From Erysipelotrichaceae bacterium (GTDB taxonomy: Bacteria > Bacillota_I > Bacilli_A > Erysipelotrichales > Coprobacillaceae): 36,290 nucleotides of DNA. The notes below the pieces were generated by a model. The model saw only the letters and a list, made by a program, of their open reading frames with translations. It was not told the DNA's origin and did no database searches. Shown here piece after piece: positions 24,946 through 31,919 of the stretch; positions within the stretch are counted from its first letter, which is position 1; every line of letters begins with the position of its first letter. The stretch lies in NCBI GenBank assembly GCA_017633115.1, contig JAGBPZ010000132.1, positions 1 through 36,290 on the forward strand, read 5' to 3'. Made by a program: the position numbers and the translations under genes.

Positions 24946-25100
24946 AGGTGTTTTTAGTACTTTTTTAGGCTAATTTATTGAATTATTGACAAATGCAAGC
25001 CACAATCTGAAGAGAATAAACGAATCGTAACATGAATATCACAATGATGATTTTTGGAACATAGTTCCTCATTTTAAGTTGAGTGTTATGACATAATTAT

Positions 25101-25154
25101 AAAAAAGAGAAATATCCTAAGAAAATGCCTTGTGAAGCAATTCTTAGGATATTT
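25101..25154 (-). terminator. Terminator after the ABM-like gene
   Basis: Perfect 14-bp stem AAATATCCTAAGAA (25110-25123) / TTCTTAGGATATTT (25141-25154), 17-base loop, then CTCTTTTTTATAAT on the minus strand. Confidence 0.85.
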
Positions 25155-25186
25155 TAGAAATAGAATGTTTTTATGCTAATTTAACC

Positions 25187-25513
25187 TTATTGTCTAATCC
25201 ATTTGTTTTCTGTTTCAGGTGTTTCTTCGCTGACGTAACGTTCTACAGTCATGTGCAAGTCATACTTATCACGTAGAGTCGCAATAGTAGTCATCATCGG
25301 TGATGCATGATGCACATCGATTGCCTCTTGATTTTCCCAGCTGTCGATCAATAAAACAGTTTCAGGATCTTCGAAAGACTGATAATACTCATAACGCAAA
25401 TTTCCTGCTTCAGCACGGATAGCAGCAACAGTTCCACTTTCAGTCATTTCTTTCGCAAACTTTAAAGCACTGCCGTTTTGGCCAGTGTATCTTAAATTAA
25501 CAGTAATTGCCAT
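25187..25513 (-). CDS. Antibiotic biosynthesis monooxygenase (ABM/YgiN-like) domain protein
   Basis: 108-residue single-domain dimeric alpha-beta barrel of the ABM family, which holds quinol monooxygenases (YgiN), haem-degrading enzymes and proteins of unknown role. Visible: AITVNLRYTGQNGSALKFAKEMTESGTVAAIRAEAGNLRYEYYQSFEDPETVLLIDSWENQEAIDVHHASP in order, i.e. the Y-Y-S strand, W-E-N turn and the HH pair expected for this fold, though spread over the full length. No cofactor motif is needed in this family. SD GAAAGGAAATCC precedes ATG 25513. Monocistronic. Exact substrate cannot be assigned. Confidence 0.85.
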   Translation of the reverse strand: MAITVNLRYTGQNGSALKFAKEMTESGTVAAIRAEAGNLRYEYYQSFEDPETVLLIDSWENQEAIDVHHASPMMTTIATLRDKYDLHMTVERYVSEETPETENKWIRQ

Positions 25514-25731
25514 TGGATTTCCTTTCTCTAAGATAATAAAATCTTGAAATAGTTTGATTTAATTGAAATAATTCAAAAAAATCGATGAGAACATTCTTCT
25601 TTTAGTTATATATCTATTACCCTTAATATTACGATATCGCATTTATTATAGTTTGTCAAAGATTCTCGTTATTAAAAGTTATTTTTTTAATTACTATTAT
25701 AACAAATAGACTATAAGTCACTATTTATTTG

Positions 25732-26451
25732 TTAGAACATCGAAATTAAAATCGTTAATATGAGGGCTGGCAGTAGATTTGCGACACGAATCGTCTTTTC
25801 CCAGACAAGGTTAACACCTACACAAAAGATTAGAATTCCCCCAGTCATAGAGACATACATCAACATATGCTCCGTGAACATATTACCAATGAGTGCAGCT
25901 AATAAGGTCATACTACCTTGAACCAGGAATACTGTTACTGAAGAAAAGGCACAACCTTTTCCCATCGACGCAGCCATAGCTAAAATAATGACAAAGTCAA
26001 TTGCCCCTTTTGCGGCTAAAATACTATAGTCACCATAAATGCCATCACTGATTGAACCCATTATAGCCATTGCACCAATCCCTACTGTCAGTGATGAGGT
26101 TACAAAACCTTCAATAAACATATTATCCCCTTCACTACCAGATTTTTGTCGCAACCATATGCCGAACTTTTGTAGATGACCATCGATATCAAGGATTTCC
26201 CCAATGAGGCCACCAAATGCTAATGAAATAAGTATATTCATTGTTCCGATCGTGGAAATCGTTAGATCATTGTTAATCACCAACATTTTTGACAATGTCC
26301 CTGCAGCACCCATAAACATGACCATAAAACCAGTTGCTTTTAACATTGTTTCCTGATAGTTGTCTTTAATAAATCGTTTAAATGTAATTCCGACAATTCC
26401 CCCAGCAATAATAGCGGCTGCATTGATGAGTGTTCCTAGTCCCTTTATCAT
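25732..26451 (-). CDS. DUF554 membrane protein
   Basis: 239 residues from ATG 26451, which has GTGAGG 8 bases upstream; the in-frame TTG at 26472 precedes that SD. Matches the DUF554 (YdfK/YqgA-like) family by its opening GLGTLINAAAIIAGGIVG, the LGGLIGE-like FGGLIGEILDIDG (about 83-95) and SLTVGIGAMAIMGSISDG. About seven membrane segments. Proposed to be transporters, but no substrate is established. It has its own promoter at 26491-26519. No clean terminator downstream: the AACAAATA/TATTTGTT repeat near 25705-25730 lacks a U-tract on this strand. Confidence 0.9.
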   Translation of the reverse strand: MIKGLGTLINAAAIIAGGIVGITFKRFIKDNYQETMLKATGFMVMFMGAAGTLSKMLVINNDLTISTIGTMNILISLAFGGLIGEILDIDGHLQKFGIWLRQKSGSEGDNMFIEGFVTSSLTVGIGAMAIMGSISDGIYGDYSILAAKGAIDFVIILAMAASMGKGCAFSSVTVFLVQGSMTLLAALIGNMFTEHMLMYVSMTGGILIFCVGVNLVWEKTIRVANLLPALILTILISMF

Positions 26452-26490
26452 TTCATTAACCTCACTATTCAAATCTAATCGATATGTTAA

Positions 26491-26519
26491 AGTATATGAC
26501 CTTTTATGGTGATTTTCAA
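26491..26519 (-). promoter_or_regulatory. Promoter of the DUF554 gene
   Basis: TTGAAA (26519-26514), 17-base spacer, TATACT (26496-26491) on the minus strand. Confidence 0.65.
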
Positions 26520-26523
26520 TAGA

Positions 26524-26554
26524 TTAAAAAAGGTCAGACAACGACTGACCTTTT
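26524..26554 (-). terminator. Terminator after the chromate-transporter pair
   Basis: 10-bp stem AAAAGGTCAG (26528-26537) / CTGACCTTTT (26545-26554), 7-base loop, with TTTTTTAATCT on the minus strand. Confidence 0.85.
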
Positions 26555-26561
26555 AAAATAT

Positions 26562-27125
26562 TTATATCAGTGTATAAAGAATAATTCCTGCTAAACCAGA
26601 CCCAGCCATTACCCATAACGGATGTGGCTTAAACTTCCTAAGAATAATAAAAGCAGTTATGCTGATGAATAAAGCAATCGCATCAAATTGTTTTAAATCA
26701 GATGGAAGTGAACGCTGACCGTATAGAGCCATAATCAATAACGAAATACCTGCAGAAGCAATCATGGCAATGACTGCTGGTCTTAAACCAGCTAAAATAC
26801 CTTGAACCATATTTAATCCGCGGTAACGATAATAAATATAAGCCAATGTCATGACAATAACACATGAAGGGAAAATACAGCCTAGTGTCGCAATGACTGC
26901 ACCTGGGAATCCTGCTACTTGTATCCCGACAAAAGTTGCGCCGTTGATGGCAATTGGTCCTGGTGTCATTTCGGCAATTGTCATTATGTCAGCAAATTGT
27001 GTCATAGTCAGCCATGGGTGAACATCCACAACCTGATTTTGAATAAGAGGCATTGCTGCATATCCTCCACCAATACTAAAGAGTCCTATTTGAAAGAAGC
27101 TCCAGAATAATTCCAAATAAATCAT
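26562..27125 (-). CDS. Chromate transporter family protein, second half-size subunit
   Basis: 187-residue single-domain member of the CHR (chromate ion transporter) family, with about six membrane segments. Typical: LFWSFFQIGLFSIGGGYAAMPLIQNQVV (5-32) and MTPGPIAINGATFVGIQVAG (53-72). In half-size CHR systems two different short proteins work as a pair, and this is one of them. Whether the substrate is chromate or another anion is unknown. Its ATG overlaps the stop of the partner gene by 4 bases. Confidence 0.92.
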   Translation of the reverse strand: MIYLELFWSFFQIGLFSIGGGYAAMPLIQNQVVDVHPWLTMTQFADIMTIAEMTPGPIAINGATFVGIQVAGFPGAVIATLGCIFPSCVIVMTLAYIYYRYRGLNMVQGILAGLRPAVIAMIASAGISLLIMALYGQRSLPSDLKQFDAIALFISITAFIILRKFKPHPLWVMAGSGLAGIILYTLI

Positions 27126-27697
27126 TTCACTTCAGCTCCTTTCTTTTCATGAACAACTGTATCAATAGCTCCTATCACACCACATACAAGAATAATAATC
27201 AAGATATTAACGGCATAGAAACGAACAGCGATAAAAGCACCAATGAGTACAAGTAAAGGTAATAAGCGCTTCTTTTTGAAAACAACCTTTGCCATATCTA
27301 TAACGACATCAAAAATAACTGCAGCTACGCCACACAACATCCCTGCCATTGCCATACTTACAATTGGATTATCACGAAATGCCTTATAGAATAATGAAAT
27401 AATTGAGATGATGATAAGTGGAGGTAAAACTGTACCAACGACTGTCACTAACGCACCTAAAACTCCAGCGACATGATAGCCAACAAGAATCGAAGCATTG
27501 ACCGCAATAGCACCTGGTGACGATTGAGCAATAGCTGTTAAATCTAACATTTCCTGCTCTTCTATCCATTCTAGTTCCTGAACGAATTTTTTACGCATCA
27601 ACGGAATAATGACAAAGCCACCACCAAAAGTACAAGCACTAAGTTTAAAAGTTGATGTAAATAATTTGAGATAGCGATTATTTTTTAGATTAGCCAT
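27122..27697 (-). CDS. Chromate transporter family protein, first half-size subunit
   Basis: 191 residues from ATG 27697 (AGAGGTGG 4 bases upstream). The in-frame ATG at 27721 overlaps the -10 box and cannot be the start. CHR domain: LFTSTFKLSACTFGGGFVIIPLMRKKFV (about 13-40) and QSSPGAIAVNASILVGYHVAG (about 63-83). Partner of the gene at 26562, with a 4-base ATGA overlap, so the subunits are probably made in equal amounts. Transcribed divergently from a LysR regulator that likely controls it. Confidence 0.92.
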   Translation of the reverse strand: MANLKNNRYLKLFTSTFKLSACTFGGGFVIIPLMRKKFVQELEWIEEQEMLDLTAIAQSSPGAIAVNASILVGYHVAGVLGALVTVVGTVLPPLIIISIISLFYKAFRDNPIVSMAMAGMLCGVAAVIFDVVIDMAKVVFKKKRLLPLLVLIGAFIAVRFYAVNILIIILVCGVIGAIDTVVHEKKGAEVK

Positions 27698-27719
27698 AGT
27701 ACCACCTCTTTCTTGTCCC

Positions 27720-27748
27720 ATTATAGCCCTTGATTGTTGATAAGTGAA
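27720..27748 (-). promoter_or_regulatory. Promoter of the chromate-transporter pair
   Basis: TTCACT (27748-27743), 17-base spacer, TATAAT (27725-27720) on the minus strand; start near 27713. The two -35/-10 pairs of the divergent promoters interleave. Confidence 0.65.
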
Positions 27749-27758
27749 ATAATATAAT
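27730..27758 (+). promoter_or_regulatory. Promoter of the LysR regulator gene
   Basis: TTGATT (27730-27735), 17-base spacer, TATAAT (27753-27758), on the plus strand. Start expected near 27765. Confidence 0.6.
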
Positions 27759-27784
27759 ATTATTAATTTAATAACTAATATTAT
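27754..27784. promoter_or_regulatory. Candidate LysR operator
   Basis: ATAATATTA (27754-27762) and TAATATTAT (27776-27784) are inverted repeats; inside, TTATTAATTTAATAA (27760-27774) is a perfect palindrome around one base and contains T-N11-A. The block lies just upstream of the transporter -35 and over the LysR start, the usual place for a LysR activator that also represses itself. Confidence 0.45.
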
Positions 27785-27798
27785 ATAAGGAGACTATT

Positions 27799-28677
27799 AT
27801 GACATTACGCCATTTATTAATATTTCGTACCGTATGTGAAGAAGGATGTCATACAACCCACGCTGCCAATAAACTGCACATGAGTCAACCAGCGATATCA
27901 TTAGCCATTAAAGAAATGGAACAATATTATGGTGTTCTGCTTTTTGATCGTATAGGACGCAAACTGCAAATCACAGAAGCAGGCAAACGATTTTTACAAT
28001 ACGCCATTCATATTACAGATTTATTTGACGACATGGAGACGCAATTACGCGATTGGGATACAAAAGGATTACTACGTATTGGTGCGAGTATCACTATTGG
28101 ATCACAGTTCTTACCACAATATGTTAAGGCTTTTAGTCAAACTTACCCAGAAACTGAAGTCCATGTAATTATTGAACAAACAGAACGTCTGATACAAAAA
28201 CTTATCGCCAACGAATTAGATTTTGCTCTTATTGAAGGTATACCTCAAGATCAAAACATTATTATTCATCCATACATGGAAGATCATCTAGCAGTCATCT
28301 GTCCTCTAGAATCCAACTGGTCCATGGGGGAAACTATTTCTCTTAATGAGTTTAAACATGCTTCGTTTCTTTTACGTGAACCTGGAAGTGCAGCTAGAGA
28401 AGTCTTTGATCATGAGATGGAAAAAGCCGGAATTATCATCACTCCTTCATGGGTTTCCATGAGTACAACAGCATTAATTAACGCCGTTATTAACGGCTTA
28501 GGTATATCTGTCTTACCTCATCAACGCGTTAAAGATGTCATTAAAAGTGGAAAGGTTAAAGCTGTCAATGTCAAAGGTATAAGCTTTAATCGTAATTATT
28601 CAATCGTCTATCATAAAGATAAATTCTTAACAACTTCAGCTAAATCATTCATGGATATTTGTAAAAACATGAATTAA
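27799..28677 (+). CDS. LysR-family transcriptional regulator
   Basis: 292 residues, the only plus-strand gene. N-terminal winged HTH (about 3-62): RHLLIFRTVCEEGCHTTHAANKLHMSQPAISLAIKEMEQYYG then LFDRIGRKLQITEAG. The remaining 88-290 is the periplasmic-binding-protein-like effector domain with RIGASITIGSQFLPQYVKAF. SD AAGGAG is 7 bases before ATG 27799. Divergent from the chromate-transporter pair with about 100 bases between starts, so it is most likely their regulator. Effector unknown. Confidence 0.93.
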   Translation: MTLRHLLIFRTVCEEGCHTTHAANKLHMSQPAISLAIKEMEQYYGVLLFDRIGRKLQITEAGKRFLQYAIHITDLFDDMETQLRDWDTKGLLRIGASITIGSQFLPQYVKAFSQTYPETEVHVIIEQTERLIQKLIANELDFALIEGIPQDQNIIIHPYMEDHLAVICPLESNWSMGETISLNEFKHASFLLREPGSAAREVFDHEMEKAGIIITPSWVSMSTTALINAVINGLGISVLPHQRVKDVIKSGKVKAVNVKGISFNRNYSIVYHKDKFLTTSAKSFMDICKNMN

Positions 28678-28678
28678 T

Positions 28679-28711
28679 AAAAAAGGAAATTCAAAAAAGA
28701 ATTTCCTTTTT
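28679..28711. terminator. Bidirectional terminator between convergent genes
   Basis: Perfect 13-bp stem AAAAAGGAAATTC (28680-28692) / GAATTTCCTTTTT (28699-28711) with an A6 loop. T-rich on both strands, it serves the LysR gene and the small membrane-protein pair on the other side. Confidence 0.88.
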
Positions 28712-28717
28712 CAATCC

Positions 28718-29023
28718 TTATTTTTGTAACGTTGCTCTGACCTTGCCTTTAGGATCTGTGATAAGAAGACGTACCAACCAGATGATAAGCCCTAATGCTA
28801 CAACAGATAAACCAAGAAAGGCGTCGTTAACCATATCTGCTAAAGCTGGTGTAAAATATTCTGCATGTAATTCAGAATATTCAAAGATAGCATCAACAAG
28901 CCACATCAAAGAGGCCCCCCAATACATGAAGCACAAAATGCCTAATTGCATGTTATCATCTTTTCTTCTATACCACACAACAGTTGCTACGACAGCAGCA
29001 TAAACAGTAATCAATAATGTCAT
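28718..29023 (-). CDS. Small conserved-looking membrane protein B (unknown function)
   Basis: 101 residues, three membrane segments: about 2-17, 26-45 (LGILCFMYWGASLMWLVDAI) and 66-87. Polar and acidic residues fall inside or next to membrane stretches (Asp in WLVDAIFEYSELHAEYF, Asn-Asp in MVNDAF), unusual for a simple anchor and suggestive of ion or metal handling. Lies 13 bases after protein A (29037) and before the shared terminator, so the two are a transcriptional pair. No family name recognised. Confidence 0.8.
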   Translation of the reverse strand: MTLLITVYAAVVATVVWYRRKDDNMQLGILCFMYWGASLMWLVDAIFEYSELHAEYFTPALADMVNDAFLGLSVVALGLIIWLVRLLITDPKGKVRATLQK

Positions 29024-29036
29024 AAAGATTTCCTCG

Positions 29037-29432
29037 CTATACTGCTTTTTGATCTGTTTCTGGACGTCTTGCTATACTATCAGCAATTTTGCACATTATA
29101 AACCAAACTGAAGTAATAAGCAGTGCCATACATACCCCAACGGTAGCCATTTCATGGAACATTTCCGCTGCGTCTGCAGGATTACTCATCGCTGTTAAGA
29201 ATGGTGACCATGGTACAACCTCACCGTGCCATACATGTTCAAAAGCAAGCAAAACAGCACCACCAATGAGTAAATACTTTAACCATTTTAATTTTCTACT
29301 CATAGGAATAGTCATTTCATCTGCTTTGACATGATTTGTAGATGATTTTAATTGAATTTCTTTCTTTTCAACACTTTTTTCGATAGTGTGAACAACAACT
29401 GCTTCAGCTGCTGAGACTAAAAAACAAGCCAT
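29037..29432 (-). CDS. Small conserved-looking membrane protein A (unknown function)
   Basis: 131 residues. N-terminal hydrophobic start (MACFLVSAAEAVVVHTI), a charged segment (20-45), then two membrane segments (about 50-68 and 93-115). The loop between carries EHVWHGEVVPW and NPADAAEMFHEM, His/Glu-rich motifs that could bind a metal. No family name recognised. SD GAGGAGG is 7 bases before ATG 29432. Upstream is a structured leader (29433-29575) that may control translation; ECF S-component gene precedes it. Confidence 0.82.
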   Translation of the reverse strand: MACFLVSAAEAVVVHTIEKSVEKKEIQLKSSTNHVKADEMTIPMSRKLKWLKYLLIGGAVLLAFEHVWHGEVVPWSPFLTAMSNPADAAEMFHEMATVGVCMALLITSVWFIMCKIADSIARRPETDQKAV

Positions 29433-29440
29433 TTAATAAT

Positions 29441-29549
29441 CCTCCTCTTTTTTATATACTCTTCTGAGGGGTTTAGATCTTCATGATCTCAATTTCTTAA
29501 AAAGCTTTAAACAATGCTTCTGCATCAAAGATGTAGTTCATCTACATCT
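29441..29549 (-). promoter_or_regulatory. Structured leader with two AUGAA-loop hairpins, possible riboswitch
   Basis: On the transcript: hairpin 1 AGAUGUAG-AUGAA-CUACAUCU (29549-29529), then about 40 bases, then hairpin 2 AGAUC-AUGAA-GAUCU (29489-29475). Both perfect stems carry the same pentaloop AUGAA. Hairpin 2 is followed by CCCCUC (29471-29466), which can pair with GAGGAG of the ribosome site (29447-29442) for the gene at 29432, with one mismatch. The geometry suits a translational switch. It does not match a riboswitch class I can name. Confidence 0.4.
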
Positions 29550-29575
29550 CATTTTCAAAACAAATATAATTGTCA

Positions 29576-30103
29576 CTAGGCCGATTTAAATTTACTGAAA
29601 GCATTGACAATCAATGGAATCAAGATTAGTTGCAGAATAATACCAGGAATTGCATTCAACAATGCCCCTGCAAGAAACGCTGCAAATGTAAACTGACCAC
29701 CAGTAATGCCTAATAACACCATCTGTGCAAGACCCCAGACAATACGACCTGAGATCATGGCAATAATTAATGTCACATAGATTTTCGCAAGTTTGTCAGT
29801 ACCGATCATTTCTGCAAGCAAACCACTGACAAAGCCATATGTCATTAATTCAAATGCCATCCCAATTGCCATTGGGAACATGACTGGAAAACCAAATAAT
29901 ACTGATCTTAATAGTGGACAGATTAGACCAACAATCATACCATATTTCCAACCACAGAAGAATCCACATAATAACACTGGGAAATGCATAGGCGAAAGCA
30001 TAACACCAATTTGTGGAATTTGTCCTGTAATAAATGGTAATACCTGCCCTATAGCCAAGAACAAAGCGGCTTTAGTAATATTTGATACAGAATTCTTATT
30101 CAC
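29576..30103 (-). CDS. ECF transporter S-component
   Basis: 175 residues, six membrane segments, the substrate-binding subunit of an energy-coupling-factor vitamin/metal transporter. Typical: N-terminal ALFLA in KAALFLAIGQVLPF, i.e. the AxxxA motif used to dock the T-subunit, and MHFPVLLCGFFCGWKYGMIVGLICPLLRSVLFG. No EcfA/EcfT genes are in the window, so it would be a group II type sharing a common energising module. Substrate not evident. GTG 30103 is preferred (7 bases after AAAGGAGG); ATG 30109 lies one base after the SD. It may be co-transcribed with the two small membrane proteins downstream. Confidence 0.85.
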   Translation of the reverse strand: MNKNSVSNITKAALFLAIGQVLPFITGQIPQIGVMLSPMHFPVLLCGFFCGWKYGMIVGLICPLLRSVLFGFPVMFPMAIGMAFELMTYGFVSGLLAEMIGTDKLAKIYVTLIIAMISGRIVWGLAQMVLLGITGGQFTFAAFLAGALLNAIPGIILQLILIPLIVNAFSKFKSA

Positions 30104-30228
30104 TATCATTCCTCCTTTAGCTCGGTATCATTTGAAAAGTGTTGAAAATATATTATTCAATCACTACAGCTTAATATTATATAGTATTTTTTAGAAAATA
30201 GCTAATATAATGACTTCTTAACCGAATT

Positions 30229-31845
30229 CTAAGCTTTAAGCTCAAGACATAACATTGTTAGATCATCAAATTGAGGTGCATCCCCAACAAAAGTATCGAC
30301 AGAAAGATGAACATTATGGAGAACTTCTTTTGGTGAACTGTCCTTACACTGATTGAGTGTTCTTACCAAACGTTGCATTCCATACATTTCATTATTGCAT
30401 GCAGTTGCTTCAGGAACACCATCAGTATATAGAAATATCTTATCACCCTTTTCTAGTTGAATTTCGAAGTTTCTATAAGGAATATCTTCCATCGCACCAA
30501 CGACGATACCATGTCTTGTTTTAAAGAAATCAAATTCCCCATCATGATAGACAACAGCATCATCATGTCCTGCATTTGCGGCGATTATTTTACCTGTTGA
30601 AATTTCAAGAATGCCAAGCCAGATTGTGATAAACATTTCAGCATCATTATGTTCACAAATACGATTATTAACAGCGAAAAGGATGTCTGCAGGTGTTCCC
30701 CCATTCTTGACTTTTTCCTTAATAATGATATTGGTCGACATCATAAATAAGGCCCCTGGGATACCTTTACCAGATACATCTCCGATGACCATTGCCAGAT
30801 GATCATCGTCAATCAGGAAGAAATTGTAAAAATCTCCTCCAACATCTTTAGCCGGAGTCATTGAAGCATAAATATCGAATTCTGTTCGATCTGGAAAAGC
30901 TGGGAAGATATTTGGAATTGCACCTGTTTGAATCGTTTTCGCAATCAAGAGTTCAGAACTGTTTCTCTCCTGCTCTGCTGTGATTTCTCTTATATGATTA
31001 ACATAATTGATTCTTTCAGTCTCCATGCGATCAATCGAACTAGCAAGACTTGATAATTCTTCATAATGACTTATATTTAGAATATTTGTACCTTTTACAT
31101 TCTCTTTCGCAAAGCGCTTCATTTCACGAGATAACTTTTTAACTGGTGAAACAATTGATTTTTCAATTGCGTAAACAGCCAATAAAGCTGAAGATAATGC
31201 AAAAATAAGTGTTGATAAGGCAATATTACGTATATATGGACGTCGTGCTCTGTTGAGTTCGCTGAATGGTCGTTGCATACATAATAAACCAACGACTTCA
31301 TCATCCGAATTTTCTACTGGAACAATTGTTGTAATATGCGGATGCTGACCATCAGTTGTTTTTATGCGATAAACTGTTTCATAAGCAGATTTCTTTTCAT
31401 ATAAGCGTCGGTATTTTTCTCTATATTCATCGTTCGTTGTATGACGCACATAACCTAAAGGCCACTCATTATAATTACTCTCGTCAACTTCATTAAAGAT
31501 CGGATTAAAAATTGAAGTGAATGATTTATAGTCTTCTTGATTGACACGAATAACATAAATCATTGTTACATTGATTTTATGACAATAAATATCAAGCGAT
31601 TCTTTTGTTAATTCATATTCTTCAGTTTCTTTATCGTTAAGATAGTCTTCTAAATGATCACCTTTGACAAGCGCTGTGGCAGTATCTGCCATATGATATG
31701 TGGCCGTTGAATACTCCTTTTTGAAAGCATTAGTAAAATTCACATAGCCAATCATACTAACAACCATGCCAAAAAAGAACAATAAGACAAAAATCGCACA
31801 AATAATCGTATAGGTCATGCTATTGCGAATTTTCTTAAAAACCAT
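30229..31845 (-). CDS. Membrane-anchored SpoIIE-type PP2C serine phosphatase with sensor and HAMP
   Basis: 538 residues. TM1 (about 12-35), extracellular sensor (36-203, Cache-like), TM2 (about 205-226), HAMP-like linker (about 228-282), coiled region (to 305), and PP2C/SpoIIE phosphatase domain (about 305-538). Metal ligands intact: Asp338 (VGGDFYN), Asp356 (IGDVSGKG), Asp475 (YTDGVPEA), Asp527-Asp528 (FDDLT). Such proteins dephosphorylate an anti-sigma-factor antagonist in partner switching. No STAS or anti-sigma gene is adjacent, so its target is elsewhere or different. Monocistronic or read through to the ECF gene; no clear terminator between. Confidence 0.92.
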   Translation of the reverse strand: MVFKKIRNSMTYTIICAIFVLLFFFGMVVSMIGYVNFTNAFKKEYSTATYHMADTATALVKGDHLEDYLNDKETEEYELTKESLDIYCHKINVTMIYVIRVNQEDYKSFTSIFNPIFNEVDESNYNEWPLGYVRHTTNDEYREKYRRLYEKKSAYETVYRIKTTDGQHPHITTIVPVENSDDEVVGLLCMQRPFSELNRARRPYIRNIALSTLIFALSSALLAVYAIEKSIVSPVKKLSREMKRFAKENVKGTNILNISHYEELSSLASSIDRMETERINYVNHIREITAEQERNSSELLIAKTIQTGAIPNIFPAFPDRTEFDIYASMTPAKDVGGDFYNFFLIDDDHLAMVIGDVSGKGIPGALFMMSTNIIIKEKVKNGGTPADILFAVNNRICEHNDAEMFITIWLGILEISTGKIIAANAGHDDAVVYHDGEFDFFKTRHGIVVGAMEDIPYRNFEIQLEKGDKIFLYTDGVPEATACNNEMYGMQRLVRTLNQCKDSSPKEVLHNVHLSVDTFVGDAPQFDDLTMLCLELKA

Positions 31846-31919
31846 AATTACTTTACCTCATCATACATATTCAAATATTGATATGTTAAAACTGTGATAT
31901 ATGCACATTAATAATAAAT

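Larger units (their letters stand above)
24844..25186 (-). other. 343-base gap with two terminators and no recognised gene between
   Basis: Contents: HTH-gene promoter (24869-24896), a strong terminator-like hairpin (24916-24945), and the terminator of the ABM gene (25101-25154). About 150 bases lie between the two hairpins. On the minus strand they contain a TATAAT in the U-tract of the ABM terminator, a small palindrome GGAACATAGTTCC (25056-25068) and a 29-codon hydrophobic frame (25072-24983, begins MRNYVPKIIIV) without a visible SD. A small RNA or tiny peptide gene is possible but unproven. Confidence 0.5.

Noticed and set aside
25056-25068. GGAACATAGTTCC as a LexA/SOS operator
   Set aside because: The spacer between GAAC and GTTC is 3 bases, not 4, and no DNA-repair gene is next to it; more likely a small RNA hairpin.
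24983-25072. 29-codon frame as a type I toxin gene
   Set aside because: Hydrophobic and followed by a terminator, but it has no Shine-Dalgarno sequence and no visible antisense promoter; kept only as a possibility in the gap entry.
25700-25731. AACAAATA/TATTTGTT inverted repeat as terminator of the DUF554 gene
   Set aside because: The strand that would be transcribed continues with mixed and A-rich sequence, not a U-tract.
29441-29549. Assignment of the two-hairpin leader to the guanidine-II (mini-ykkC) riboswitch
   Set aside because: Loops are AUGAA, not ACGR, and the downstream genes are not guanidine exporters.
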